This document shows positions 8,075 through 15,994 of a stretch of DNA of 27,549 nt, one piece after another. Each line of letters starts with the position of its first letter. Positions within the stretch are counted from its first letter, which is position 1. The position numbers and the translations under genes are program-made. The stretch covers positions 1 through 27,549 of the forward strand of contig CALBME010000161.1 in assembly GCA_937896295.1 (NCBI GenBank), given 5' to 3'. Under the pieces are notes generated by a model, which worked only from the letters and a program-made list of their open reading frames with translations, ran no database searches and was not told the DNA's origin. Origin of the DNA: an uncultured Micavibrio sp. Lineage in GTDB: Bacteria; Pseudomonadota; Alphaproteobacteria; Micavibrionales; UBA1664.

Positions 8075-8096
8075 GGGGCCGCTTTAAGGCGGCCCC
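8075..8096 (-). promoter_or_regulatory. GC-rich hairpin in the mlaA-mlaC gap
   Basis: Perfect 8-bp stem (GGGGCCGC / GCGGCCCC) with a 6-base loop, 24 bases upstream of the mlaC start codon. It lacks a U tract on the minus strand, so it is not a standard terminator. It may stabilise the mlaC transcript end after processing or set the relative expression of mlaA and mlaC. Confidence 0.45.
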
Positions 8097-8182
8097 GTGA
8101 AATTTTGTCTGTATTCTTTATAAGTGAAGCGGTTCAGCAATCAAGGCGTAAACACATGTTTTTACGGCTTTTTCGCGTCAGC

Positions 8183-8938
8183 TTACTCCATCGTGGGCAG
8201 GACGGCCTTTTTGCCGGTGGCGTCGTTGATCAGCGTATTGCGGCGCTGGAGGTAGACGCTTTGCAGGCTGGTGTACAGGTCGCCCGAGTTGCGGCGCAGG
8301 TCATCCATGGTGTTGCGGTATTTGTGCTTGGTATCCAGCAGGGTCAGGCCCGCGCGGGTCCATTGCAGTCCGCCCTTGTCGTTGTTGGCGGCGTACCAGT
8401 ACAGCGGATCCATGGCGACGTCGCCGACATAGCCGACGGAGTCACGCAAGGTGGAGGGGCCCAAAATCGGCCAGACAACATACGGGCCGTTCGGAACGCC
8501 CCAGACGGCCAGCGTCTGGCCGAAATCTTCGGGCGGGTTGGTGATGCCGGAATTGCCAGCCTGATCGACAAGGCCGCCCGCACCGACAAGGGTGTTGATG
8601 GCAAAGCGGGTTACGACCTTGCCGGCGCCTTCAAGGTCGCCCTGCAGAAGTTCGTTGGCCAGATAGACAGGCGATTTCACGTTTTCGAGCACGTTGTGCA
8701 CGCCGTCGCGCGCCACCTGCGGCACCACGGTGCGGTAGGCGGTATCGATCGGATTGAAAAAGATTTTATCAAGGAATTCGTTGAGCGAGAGCATCGCCTT
8801 GTTGAACGGCTTCAGCGGGTCGCTGATGGTCGTGGTGTCGGCATTGACCGGGTCCTGGCGGTAGGTGGCGCAGGCCGAAAGAGACAGGGACAGGGCGAGC
8901 GTGAGGACGGCGCCGGAAATTTTACGAAATGCGGACAT
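8183..8938 (-). CDS. mlaA: MlaA (VacJ) outer-membrane lipoprotein
   Basis: 251 residues. A lipoprotein signal ends in the lipobox LSAC with the acceptor Cys23; Ala at +2 fits sorting to the outer membrane. The body carries VacJ family marks: DPLKPFNKAMLSLNEFLDK, YRTVVPQVARDGVHNVLENV, the NPPEDFGQTLAVWGV segment and GPYVVWPILGPSTLRDSVG. MlaA sits as a ring in the inner leaflet of the outer membrane and removes phospholipids that have strayed to the surface, handing them to MlaC. That mlaC is the next gene downstream supports the pairing. lptF and lptG lie upstream on the same strand. A GGGG site about 7 bases before the ATG can serve as ribosome-binding site. Assignment is confident. Confidence 0.93.
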   Translation of the reverse strand: MSAFRKISGAVLTLALSLSLSACATYRQDPVNADTTTISDPLKPFNKAMLSLNEFLDKIFFNPIDTAYRTVVPQVARDGVHNVLENVKSPVYLANELLQGDLEGAGKVVTRFAINTLVGAGGLVDQAGNSGITNPPEDFGQTLAVWGVPNGPYVVWPILGPSTLRDSVGYVGDVAMDPLYWYAANNDKGGLQWTRAGLTLLDTKHKYRNTMDDLRRNSGDLYTSLQSVYLQRRNTLINDATGKKAVLPTME

Positions 8939-8994
8939 TTAAGACCCCTTGTGGCGGGGCGCTATGCCCCTGAAAACATTAAAACTGATGGGGT

Positions 8995-9009
8995 TTAACA
9001 ACCCCTTAA
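8995..9009. promoter_or_regulatory. Perfect CtrA-consensus box in the mlaA leader
   Basis: TTAA, exactly seven bases, TTAA: a full match to the CtrA binding consensus. It overlaps a hairpin GGGGTT-TAAC-AACCCC (8990-9005) and lies about 57 bases before the mlaA start. If the promoter at 9021-9049 is right, the box falls just downstream of the transcription start, where a bound protein would repress. Binding is inferred only from the sequence match. Confidence 0.4.
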
Positions 9010-9020
9010 TATCTAACGAT

Positions 9021-9049
9021 ACTGTTAAGAATTTTGTCCCTTTGGTCAA
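9021..9049 (-). promoter_or_regulatory. Candidate mlaA promoter
   Basis: On the minus strand a good -35 TTGACC (9044-9049) is followed after 17 bases by AACAGT (9021-9026), a weak -10. The region between mlaA and lptG (8939-9116, 178 bases) is AT-richer than its surroundings. A second small hairpin GGGGC-GCTAT-GCCCC (8956-8970) lies between the promoter and the start codon. Confidence 0.3.
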
Positions 9050-9116
9050 TTCATCCGAAGATGGTTTTTTCCGCACTGTTGCAGAAATGCGACTCTGCGG
9101 GATCTGGTCCGTCCGT

Positions 9117-10211
9117 CTAGCCATCTTCCGTGTTCAGAAGCCAGGTGATGGACCCCAGCAGGACGATGATGGCGGTCGACCATGCGGACAGGATGACCGG
9201 CAGCTGGTGGGTGCCGCCCATGGCTTTGAGGAAGCTGGACAGGAAGAAGACCATGAAGCCCGCCCCCATGCCGGTCACGACCATGAACAGGGCGCGCTGA
9301 AAGCGCGGGGGGCGCAAGGATACCGTCGCCGCCAGCAGGATCATGGACGCCAGCAGCAAAGGCTGGGCCAGAAGGGACTGGTAATAGACCTGCATCGGGG
9401 CCGTTTCCAACCCGGTGTCGTGCAGGTTCTCGATAAAGGCGGGAAGCTTCCAGAAAGAAATGGTATCCGGGTCGGAAAAGCTTTCCTGGATGTCGCTGAT
9501 ATTGAGGTCGGTGGAAATAGTGTACAGCGCCTGTCTTTCCTCCGGCGCGCCGGGTTCGCGGATGACCGCGTTGTGGAAGGCCCAGCGCCCGTCTTTCAGG
9601 TCTGCCGAGTCCGCATCGAGGCGGCGGGTATGATTGCCGATTTCATCATAAAAAAGCGCCATCACCCCGCGCAGCGACCAGTCGGACAATTCCACGCTGG
9701 ATGCATGCAGGATGACCTCGCCGCTGGGGTCGCCTTCGCGCAGCCACAGCCCCTGCTGCGTCAGGGTCAGAAGCTTGCGGTGCTGGCCGAGGTTTTCAGA
9801 CTCCATGGATTTATAACGTTCCAGCAGCTGCGCTGAAATCGGGTGCAGCACCATGATGTGAAGAAAGCCGATGGTGATGGCGGCGCTGACCAGTGGTGCC
9901 ACGAATTGCCACGCGGAATAGCCGGCGGCGCGCATGGCGGTCAGTTCATGACGGCGGGCCAGCCACCAGAAGCACGCCATCGCCGCGAACAGGACAGCGA
10001 ACGGCAATAATACCTGGGCCGTTTCGGGCAGTTTGTAGAGCGACATTTCCAGCACCATGCCGAGCGTCACGTCATCGACCTTGGCGGCGCGGCGCAGCAG
10101 TTCCAGCGTGTCGAAAATATAGACGATGCCGCACATGCCCGCGAACATCATCACGAACATCTTTAAAAAAAGGCCGGCAAGGTACCGTGAAAGCAATGTG
10201 GGTGCGCGCAT
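9117..10211 (-). CDS. lptG: LptG, LPS export system permease
   Basis: 364 residues, usual for LptG. Three hydrophobic helices lie in the N-terminal third (about 12-35, 60-85, 100-122), with the family segment RRHELTAMRAAGYSAW between helices 2 and 3. A periplasmic beta-jellyroll of about 140 residues follows (includes LREGDPSGEVILHASSVE), then three C-terminal helices from about residue 270. LptG pairs with LptF and the LptB ATPase to pull LPS from the inner membrane into the LptC-LptA bridge. It follows lptF with only 8 bases between, so the two are co-expressed. A purine-rich GAAGAAAAAG before the ATG may serve as the ribosome-binding site. It is assigned to LptG rather than LptF by order and by the N-terminal LSRYLAGLFLKMF pattern. 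Confidence 0.9.
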   Translation of the reverse strand: MRAPTLLSRYLAGLFLKMFVMMFAGMCGIVYIFDTLELLRRAAKVDDVTLGMVLEMSLYKLPETAQVLLPFAVLFAAMACFWWLARRHELTAMRAAGYSAWQFVAPLVSAAITIGFLHIMVLHPISAQLLERYKSMESENLGQHRKLLTLTQQGLWLREGDPSGEVILHASSVELSDWSLRGVMALFYDEIGNHTRRLDADSADLKDGRWAFHNAVIREPGAPEERQALYTISTDLNISDIQESFSDPDTISFWKLPAFIENLHDTGLETAPMQVYYQSLLAQPLLLASMILLAATVSLRPPRFQRALFMVVTGMGAGFMVFFLSSFLKAMGGTHQLPVILSAWSTAIIVLLGSITWLLNTEDG

Positions 10212-10219
10212 CTTTTTCT

Positions 10220-11365
10220 TCAGGCCCCTGTGTTTCTGTATCGGCTGATGACGCGGTGGCCATGTGCGATCAGGCGTTCGCCGCTGGCGCTCAGCAGGAA
10301 AAGCGTCGTCAAAATCGGCAGGATCGCGAGCACGTAGAGAAATGCGCAGGCCAGCGGAGATTTTTTGGCGAGCGAGAAAACAAACAGGTAAGCGCCCTGC
10401 AGAAAAAGACCGCCTACCGCGCCCGCCGTTACCAGCGGCACATTACCCGACCGCGAAAACGGTCCGATCAGCAGGCAGCCCGCCGCGATCATGGCAAACG
10501 AAATCATCAGGAACGGGGTGGAAAGGCGGCGGTGCAGTTCGGCGCGGAACTGCGCGCGCTGGCTGTCATTGGAATTGGCGCCGGGATGGATCAGTTCCCG
10601 CAAAGTCCGCTCGTCCGATTCACGCCAGCGCTCGCCCACTTCCTTTTCGCTGTTGGGAATGTCGAGCGTGTACTGATTGAAATCGAGGCGCGAGAATTTG
10701 CCGGTCGCAGGGTCGAGTTCCTGACGCGATCCATCATAGACGATGATCTTTTGTCCGTCCTTTTCGCTGACGATGTTGCCGGAACGCGCCACGACCGTAA
10801 TGGCAGGTCCGCCTTTTGCAACGTTTCGCGTGTCGTGCACCATCAGGCCGACGAGGCGTCCGTCCTGCGCCTGCTGGCGGACATAGGCGGTCAGATCGGA
10901 GCCCACCGTATTGAAAATACCGTCGCGGAACAGCAGGTGCGCATACTGGGCGCGGATTTCCTTGCGCATGGTCTGCATCTGCGCGACGCCCGTCGGGGAA
11001 ACCCACAGCGACATGACCAGTAATATCAGGCCGAATATAATGCCCGATGTCAGAACGGGCCGGGCGAGACGAAAAGGCGATGCGCCGGATGCGCGTAAAA
11101 CCACCATTTCGGAATCAATCGTCAGCCGGTGAAAGACGAACAGTGTGGCGATCAGGACCGAGGCAGGCATCACCGCCTCGAGGAAGCGGGGAAAGGACAG
11201 GGCCATCAGGGCCAGAAAATCCGGGCCGCTGGCGTTGGAACGGATGACCAGTTCGATCAGGCGCAGCGACTGGGTCAGCAGGATCACCATCGACAGGCCG
11301 ACAGAGACAACGCAGGTCGATACCGCGAGCTGGCGCAGCATGTATCTGTCGTAAACCTTAAACAT
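10220..11365 (-). CDS. lptF: LptF, LPS export system permease
   Basis: 381 residues. N-terminal VYDRYMLRQLAVSTCVV leads into the first helix; MPASVLIATLFVFHRLTIDSEM followed by VLRASGASPFRL is the YjgP/YjgQ family signature between helices 2 and 3. A periplasmic jellyroll (about 125-265) and three C-terminal helices (from about 275) complete the fold. It works with LptG and LptB in LPS extraction at the inner membrane. The gene is divergent from pepA across 60 bases. The neighbourhood holC-pepA / lptF-lptG is the one known from E. coli, which strongly supports both assignments. The start codon overlaps the -35 of the candidate pepA promoter. No clear ribosome-binding site is visible before the ATG. 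Confidence 0.92.
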   Translation of the reverse strand: MFKVYDRYMLRQLAVSTCVVSVGLSMVILLTQSLRLIELVIRSNASGPDFLALMALSFPRFLEAVMPASVLIATLFVFHRLTIDSEMVVLRASGASPFRLARPVLTSGIIFGLILLVMSLWVSPTGVAQMQTMRKEIRAQYAHLLFRDGIFNTVGSDLTAYVRQQAQDGRLVGLMVHDTRNVAKGGPAITVVARSGNIVSEKDGQKIIVYDGSRQELDPATGKFSRLDFNQYTLDIPNSEKEVGERWRESDERTLRELIHPGANSNDSQRAQFRAELHRRLSTPFLMISFAMIAAGCLLIGPFSRSGNVPLVTAGAVGGLFLQGAYLFVFSLAKKSPLACAFLYVLAILPILTTLFLLSASGERLIAHGHRVISRYRNTGA

Positions 11366-11392
11366 TGACGGCTTTCACAGAGGTTCTATCCT
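11365..11392 (+). promoter_or_regulatory. Candidate pepA promoter
   Basis: TTGACG (11365-11370), 16 bases, TATCCT (11387-11392). Its -35 starts on the first base of the divergent lptF start codon. The predicted transcript start leaves a leader of roughly 27 bases before the pepA ATG at 11426. Confidence 0.42.
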
Positions 11393-11413
11393 TTGCGCAT
11401 CTCTTTATATCAA
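11385..11413 (-). promoter_or_regulatory. Candidate lptF promoter
   Basis: On the minus strand TTGATA (11408-11413), 17 bases, GATAGA (11385-11390). The -10 element overlaps the -10 of the candidate pepA promoter on the other strand. The -10 is weak, so the call is tentative. Confidence 0.3.
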
Positions 11414-11425
11414 CAGGACGGAATT

Positions 11426-12874
11426 ATGAAGATCAGCTTTTCCAATGCCGCACCCAAGGCCCAGACAGATTTGTACGTGATCGCCGTTGCGCAAGGGGCG
11501 CAAGGCAAAATCAAGGGCCGCTATGCCAAGTTTGCGCGCGCCATCCTGTCTGCCAACCCGGATTTCAAGGGCGAGGCCGGTTCGATTGCCGTGGGCGTGG
11601 TCCCGGGCTTCAAGTTCAAGCGTCTGGCGCTGCTGGGGCTGGGCAGTGACATGAGCCAGCTGGCTCTGGAAACCGCGGGCGGAAAACTGGTGGCGGCCAT
11701 CAAGATCGCCAAGACCGTTTTTGTCGATACATCTGAGGTGAAGGGCTTTACCGCCAGCGGTATTGCCGCGCTGGCGTCGGGTGCGCATCTGCGGGCTTAT
11801 GAATTCCGCCTTTACCGTACCAAAGAGAAAAAATCATCCATTCCGGTGAGTGTCACCTTTGGGGGCGGAACCGATGCCCAGCGGGCCTATCAGCCTTTGG
11901 CACAGGCGGCAGAGGCCGTGCACTGGGCGCGCGACCTGGTGAACGAGCCGTCCAACGTTCTTTATCCTGAAAGCTTTGCCAAGCGTGTTGTCGATAAACT
12001 TAAACCTTTTGGGGTTAAGGTGACGGTGCTGAACGACAAGGCCCTGGAAGAGAAGGGTTTCGGCGCCATGATGGCGGTTGGCAAGGCTGCTGAAAACAAA
12101 CCCAGACTGGTTTTGATGGAGTATAAAGGAGAGGGTGCGCCGACAGGCAAGCCCGTGGCACTGGTCGGTAAGGGCATCACCTTCGACTCGGGTGGTTATT
12201 CGATCAAGCCTTCCGATGGCATGATCGAGATGAAATGCGACATGGCAGGTGCGGCCGCGGTTGCCGGCGCCATGATGACGCTGGCTTCGGGCAAAGCCCC
12301 GGTTCATGTCGTGGCGGCACTGGCCATGGCCGAGAACATGATATCGGATGAAGGCTATAAGCCGTCCGACGTTCTGACGTCGCTTTCGGGTCAGACGATC
12401 GAGGTGACGAACACGGACGCGGAAGGACGTCTGGTCCTGTGTGATACGCTGTGGTATGTGCAGGAGACGTACAAGCCCCGCGCCTGTGTCAACATCGCCA
12501 CGCTGACAGGGGCCGCGCTTGTGGCGCTGGGCGAAGAGTATGCCGCTATTTTCGCCAATGACGATGCGCTGTGGTCCGCCCTTGAACAGTCGTCCAAAGC
12601 CACAGGTGACAAGGCGTGGCGCCTGCCGCTGGACCCGGCCTTTGTACGTGCCATGGATTCCAATATTGCCGACATGAAAAACGCGTCTTCCACCCGCTAT
12701 GGCGGTTCCTGTACGGGTGCCGGATTCTTAAGCCGTTTCATACAGAAAGGCGTCAAATGGGCCCATGTGGACATGGCCCCCACCATGGTGACGCATACGG
12801 ACCAGGCGCTGTGCCCGAAAGGTGCCACCGGTTATGGTGTACGCCTATTGGCGGAGTGGGCCAAGACGGCTTGA
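11426..12874 (+). CDS. pepA: Leucyl aminopeptidase PepA (M17 family)
   Basis: 482 residues from the ATG at 11426, which has an AGGACGGA site a few bases upstream; an in-frame TTG at 11393 would add 11 residues without such a site. The catalytic C-terminal domain shows the M17 marks: GKGITFDSGG (about 248-257, with a metal-binding Lys and Asp), MKCDMAGAAAV, and the signature NTDAEGRLVLCDTL (about 330-343, metal-binding Asp and Glu and catalytic Arg). It removes N-terminal residues from peptides in the cytosol using two metal ions; in E. coli it also acts as a DNA-binding protein in plasmid resolution and carAB control, which cannot be judged here. holC follows after 3 bases, as in E. coli pepA-holC-valS. 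Assignment is confident. Confidence 0.95.
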   Translation: MKISFSNAAPKAQTDLYVIAVAQGAQGKIKGRYAKFARAILSANPDFKGEAGSIAVGVVPGFKFKRLALLGLGSDMSQLALETAGGKLVAAIKIAKTVFVDTSEVKGFTASGIAALASGAHLRAYEFRLYRTKEKKSSIPVSVTFGGGTDAQRAYQPLAQAAEAVHWARDLVNEPSNVLYPESFAKRVVDKLKPFGVKVTVLNDKALEEKGFGAMMAVGKAAENKPRLVLMEYKGEGAPTGKPVALVGKGITFDSGGYSIKPSDGMIEMKCDMAGAAAVAGAMMTLASGKAPVHVVAALAMAENMISDEGYKPSDVLTSLSGQTIEVTNTDAEGRLVLCDTLWYVQETYKPRACVNIATLTGAALVALGEEYAAIFANDDALWSALEQSSKATGDKAWRLPLDPAFVRAMDSNIADMKNASSTRYGGSCTGAGFLSRFIQKGVKWAHVDMAPTMVTHTDQALCPKGATGYGVRLLAEWAKTA

Positions 12875-12877
12875 TGC

Positions 12878-13324
12878 ATGGCAGAGATCCGCTTTTATCA
12901 CCTGCAGCGTACGTCTGAAGATGCCGCCCTGCCGCAGATCGCCCTCAAGGCGTGGCAGGCCGGTCACAAGGTCGTCGTGAAATGTACCGATACGGATCAT
13001 GTCGAACGTCTGAACAACGCTTTGTGGACCTTCCGGCCCGAGGTGTTTCTGCCCCATGGGTCAAAGGCGGATGGCGCGGGTGTACGTCAGCCCGTCTGGC
13101 TGACCGATGCGGACGACAACCCGAACGGTGCCAGGACCCTGATTGTCGGTACCGGCGCGGTTTCAGAACAGGTGGGTGCTTATGACCTCTCCTGTATCAT
13201 GCTGAACGGCAATGAGGCGGCGCAGGTTGAAGCCGCCCGGTCGCTATGGAAAGTTTATAAAGATGCGGGCCATACCGTATCGTACTGGCAGCAGGGCGAG
13301 CAAGGCTGGGAAAAGAAAGCGTGA
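12878..13324 (+). CDS. holC: DNA polymerase III chi subunit HolC
   Basis: 148 residues, the normal size. The N-terminus (EIRFYHLQRTSEDAALPQIA) and the block WTFRPEVFLPHG followed later by PVWLT are typical of HolC. The protein belongs to the clamp-loader side of the replicase and, in E. coli, joins single-strand-binding protein to the polymerase. Start codon chosen 3 bases after the pepA stop; the ATG at 12874 is in another frame. Lying in one unit with pepA is the conserved arrangement. The stop codon directly abuts the stop codon of the convergent protease gene, with no spacer, so any terminator for one must lie inside the other. Assignment is confident. Confidence 0.88.
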   Translation: MAEIRFYHLQRTSEDAALPQIALKAWQAGHKVVVKCTDTDHVERLNNALWTFRPEVFLPHGSKADGAGVRQPVWLTDADDNPNGARTLIVGTGAVSEQVGAYDLSCIMLNGNEAAQVEAARSLWKVYKDAGHTVSYWQQGEQGWEKKA

Positions 13325-15961
13325 TCAGTCACGCGTGATCAGCAGTCCGATATCGATATAATGCTGAACTGAATCGGTGAGCGAAGTGCCGTAGAGGGTT
13401 GCGACCTCCTTATTCTGCACTTTCACCGTCGTGTTGTTGTTCGCGGTCACAAGCTGAATATACGACGCGACGGGGTCGTTGGCCCCTTCCAACAGCCCTG
13501 ACAGGTCCAGGCGGTCGCCTTCAGCGGCGGAAAAGTCGTAAATTCCGGTATTTTGACCGTTATTCTGGCCAAAAATGAAGGTATCCGCCCCTGTCCCTCC
13601 TAAAATATGGCCGCCTTGCGTGCCTTGTGCGGTGAAAACGTCATTACCTGCCCCCAAATCGATGTCATAGGCCAGATAATCAGACCGATCCGTGATGGTA
13701 ACGCGGTCATTTCCTGCCCCTGTATGGGCGGTGAGGGTACGTTCCTGTGCCGGGGCGTGGCGATCGATGAGGAAGGCCAGAAAATCCACCGTATCATCGC
13801 CGCTGCCCGTCTGGATGAAGCCGCGCTGGCCGCCGGCGATTTCGATCGAGGTTGCGTGGCTGCCGTCCGCCACCAGCGTCACCTGGCCAAAACCGCGCAG
13901 GGTCAGGTGCAGGCCGTCATCCATGCGCATGGATACGGCGTTCAGGTTTGCGCCCGCATTGTTGGTCAGGGTCAGATGGTCGAATTCCCGTTCGGAGAGC
14001 AGGACAATACCCTGACCGCCGACATTCAGGTCCTGCGCGGTAAAGGCGTCGTTGCCGGCGGTGGCTGAATGACGCTGTGCCACCCCGGCAGCGCCATGGA
14101 CGAAGTAGATGACGTCGGTCAGCGTGCCGGAGCGGGAGGCCGCCGCGATGCCGGGCATGTCGTAAGACATACCGGCAAAGCTGAACCGTTCGATGTTCTT
14201 AAGGCGCGTGATGGTGCCGTCGTCCAGGGAGGTCAGGGTGATGTCGCCCGTGCCGTTCACGCTGACGGATGCGTTGAATACCTGATCCGAAAGGTAGGTG
14301 TCCGTCCCGGTGCCGCCGTCTATCACGTCGTTGCCGCCGCTGGCCCTGATCGTATCATTGCCGCGGCCCGAGACGATTGTGTTGTCGCCCGCGTTGCCCG
14401 CAAGAAAATCGGCACCGTCACCCGTATACAGATTTTCGATACCCGCCTGCAGCGTATGGGAAAGGCCCCGGGTGATGGCGGCCGCGTTGATCGTATCGTT
14501 GCCGCCGTCGTCGTCGACGGGGCGGATCAGGCCGGTGTTTTCATCGGTGTAGATGTAGGTATCGTCGGCAGATGGCGTATCGCCCAGCGCGTGCAATGTC
14601 CATGCATTCAGCGACCCCGCGATGCCTGCGACCGTATCTGTGATCTGCAATGTCCATGTGCCGCGGGCGTTTTCGCCCCAGCTTGCGACCGTGGAAAAGG
14701 TGAAGGTCGGAAACTCAATCGCCATGGGCGCGTGGTCGGCCAATATGCTTTGCGTCCCATCGGGAGAGATCAGCACGATGCGCAGCTGCGCGGCGTTGGC
14801 GTGGGTGATGTCGATTGTCACCTCGACATGATCGACGATTAGGTCCTGCGTGATGGTCAGGAAGGATGCGACCGTGCCGGTATCGGGAATGGCAACAGAC
14901 GTATTGGCCGTCTGCGTCAGCGTGACCTGATTGTCGTAGGTGTGGGAGAGCATCCATGTTTCAGCAAGGCGCACGGCTGCATGCGCATCCGTCATGCCGA
15001 AGCCGTAGAGGTGGGAATAATGAAGGCCGCCGCCATTCCAGTTATTGGCGCCGTTGACCTGCCATTCCCCGCCCGTGCCTGTCTTACGCGCGCTGTAGGC
15101 GAGAATTTCCTGTACGTCGCGGTAACCCAGTTCAAGGTTTGCCTGAAGCATCAGGGCCACGACACCGGATACCATGGGCGCTGCAAAGCTGGTGCCGACG
15201 CCGTTGATGTAGTCACCGGGCACGGTGCCTGCACTGCCCGTCGCGTCGAGGGTCAGGACGCCGGCGCCCGGCGCCGAGACAAGGATGGATGCGCCCGGGT
15301 TGCTGAAGGCAGAGTGATTGCCAAGGGAATCCACCGAGGCAACCGTGATGGCGTAGGGCGCGTTCTGGGCGTTGTGGTAATTCGTGTTGTCGCCGCTGAG
15401 CGCGCTGTTGCCGGCGGAAAAAACGATCACCGACCCGAGCCCGCCGCGCCCGAGCCGCGCGGCGTCGATCAGCGCGGTACGGAACGACGCAAAATAGGAC
15501 GCGGTAAAGATATCGCTGAAGGGTTCAACATAACCCCAGGAATTGTTGATGATGTCGGCAGCGCGCGCACGCTGAAAGGCGGATGCGAACATGTCTTCGG
15601 TGCCGTCATCGCCGAAGGAAATGCGCAGGCCCATCAGGCCGGCCCCATAGGCAATGCCCACAATGCCCGATGCATTGGCGGCGGCGCCCAGAATGCCTGC
15701 AACGGCGGTGCCGTGGTATTGACCGGCGGCGGGGCGGATATCGGAATCGCCGTCCTTCAGGTCGTAGGAAAGATGCGCGTCAAAGCGGCCTGCAAGGTCG
15801 GGATGCGCAGTGTCAAACCCGTCATCGATCAGGGCGATGGTAATGCCCGCGCCATTATAATCGGGCCATATGCCGGTGATGTTGAGGTCCGGGCCGGGGT
15901 TGTTGGTCACATACCACTGTGATGTCAGCAGCGGATCGGCGGGGGGAATGAATGCGGCCAT
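13325..15961 (-). CDS. Secreted subtilisin-like (S8) protease with P domain and RTX repeats
   Basis: 878 residues. The catalytic domain (about 30-330) has the complete triad: Asp46 in IALIDDGFD, His83 in YHGTAVAGI and Ser258 in GVGTSFAAPM, with oxyanion Asn185 in FSAGNS. A kexin-type P domain follows (about 345-455; GTWTLQITD). Then come Asp/Gly-rich RTX calcium-binding repeats (about 512-560, GNDTIRASGGNDVIDGG) and a C-terminal half with further repeats (about 767-800, LGGTGADTFIFG) ending in a serralysin-like segment. No N-terminal signal peptide or pro-region is seen; RTX repeats with an uncleaved C-terminal signal point to type I secretion. No transporter gene lies nearby. The kexin-like catalytic core plus P domain plus RTX is a known bacterial arrangement. 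Likely an extracellular, calcium-dependent protease; the substrate is unknown. Confidence 0.88.
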   Translation of the reverse strand: MAAFIPPADPLLTSQWYVTNNPGPDLNITGIWPDYNGAGITIALIDDGFDTAHPDLAGRFDAHLSYDLKDGDSDIRPAAGQYHGTAVAGILGAAANASGIVGIAYGAGLMGLRISFGDDGTEDMFASAFQRARAADIINNSWGYVEPFSDIFTASYFASFRTALIDAARLGRGGLGSVIVFSAGNSALSGDNTNYHNAQNAPYAITVASVDSLGNHSAFSNPGASILVSAPGAGVLTLDATGSAGTVPGDYINGVGTSFAAPMVSGVVALMLQANLELGYRDVQEILAYSARKTGTGGEWQVNGANNWNGGGLHYSHLYGFGMTDAHAAVRLAETWMLSHTYDNQVTLTQTANTSVAIPDTGTVASFLTITQDLIVDHVEVTIDITHANAAQLRIVLISPDGTQSILADHAPMAIEFPTFTFSTVASWGENARGTWTLQITDTVAGIAGSLNAWTLHALGDTPSADDTYIYTDENTGLIRPVDDDGGNDTINAAAITRGLSHTLQAGIENLYTGDGADFLAGNAGDNTIVSGRGNDTIRASGGNDVIDGGTGTDTYLSDQVFNASVSVNGTGDITLTSLDDGTITRLKNIERFSFAGMSYDMPGIAAASRSGTLTDVIYFVHGAAGVAQRHSATAGNDAFTAQDLNVGGQGIVLLSEREFDHLTLTNNAGANLNAVSMRMDDGLHLTLRGFGQVTLVADGSHATSIEIAGGQRGFIQTGSGDDTVDFLAFLIDRHAPAQERTLTAHTGAGNDRVTITDRSDYLAYDIDLGAGNDVFTAQGTQGGHILGGTGADTFIFGQNNGQNTGIYDFSAAEGDRLDLSGLLEGANDPVASYIQLVTANNNTTVKVQNKEVATLYGTSLTDSVQHYIDIGLLITRD

Positions 15962-15994
15962 GGCGCGAATTCTCCCGCTTCGGGGTGTTTATGG

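Noticed and set aside
11393..11425. TTG start for pepA
   Set aside because: The ATG at 11426 has a ribosome-binding site and the candidate promoter lies just before it, with the TTG next to its -10 element.
14942..15922. 326-residue open frame on the plus strand
   Set aside because: Antisense of the protease catalytic domain, which carries the full Asp-His-Ser triad on the minus strand.
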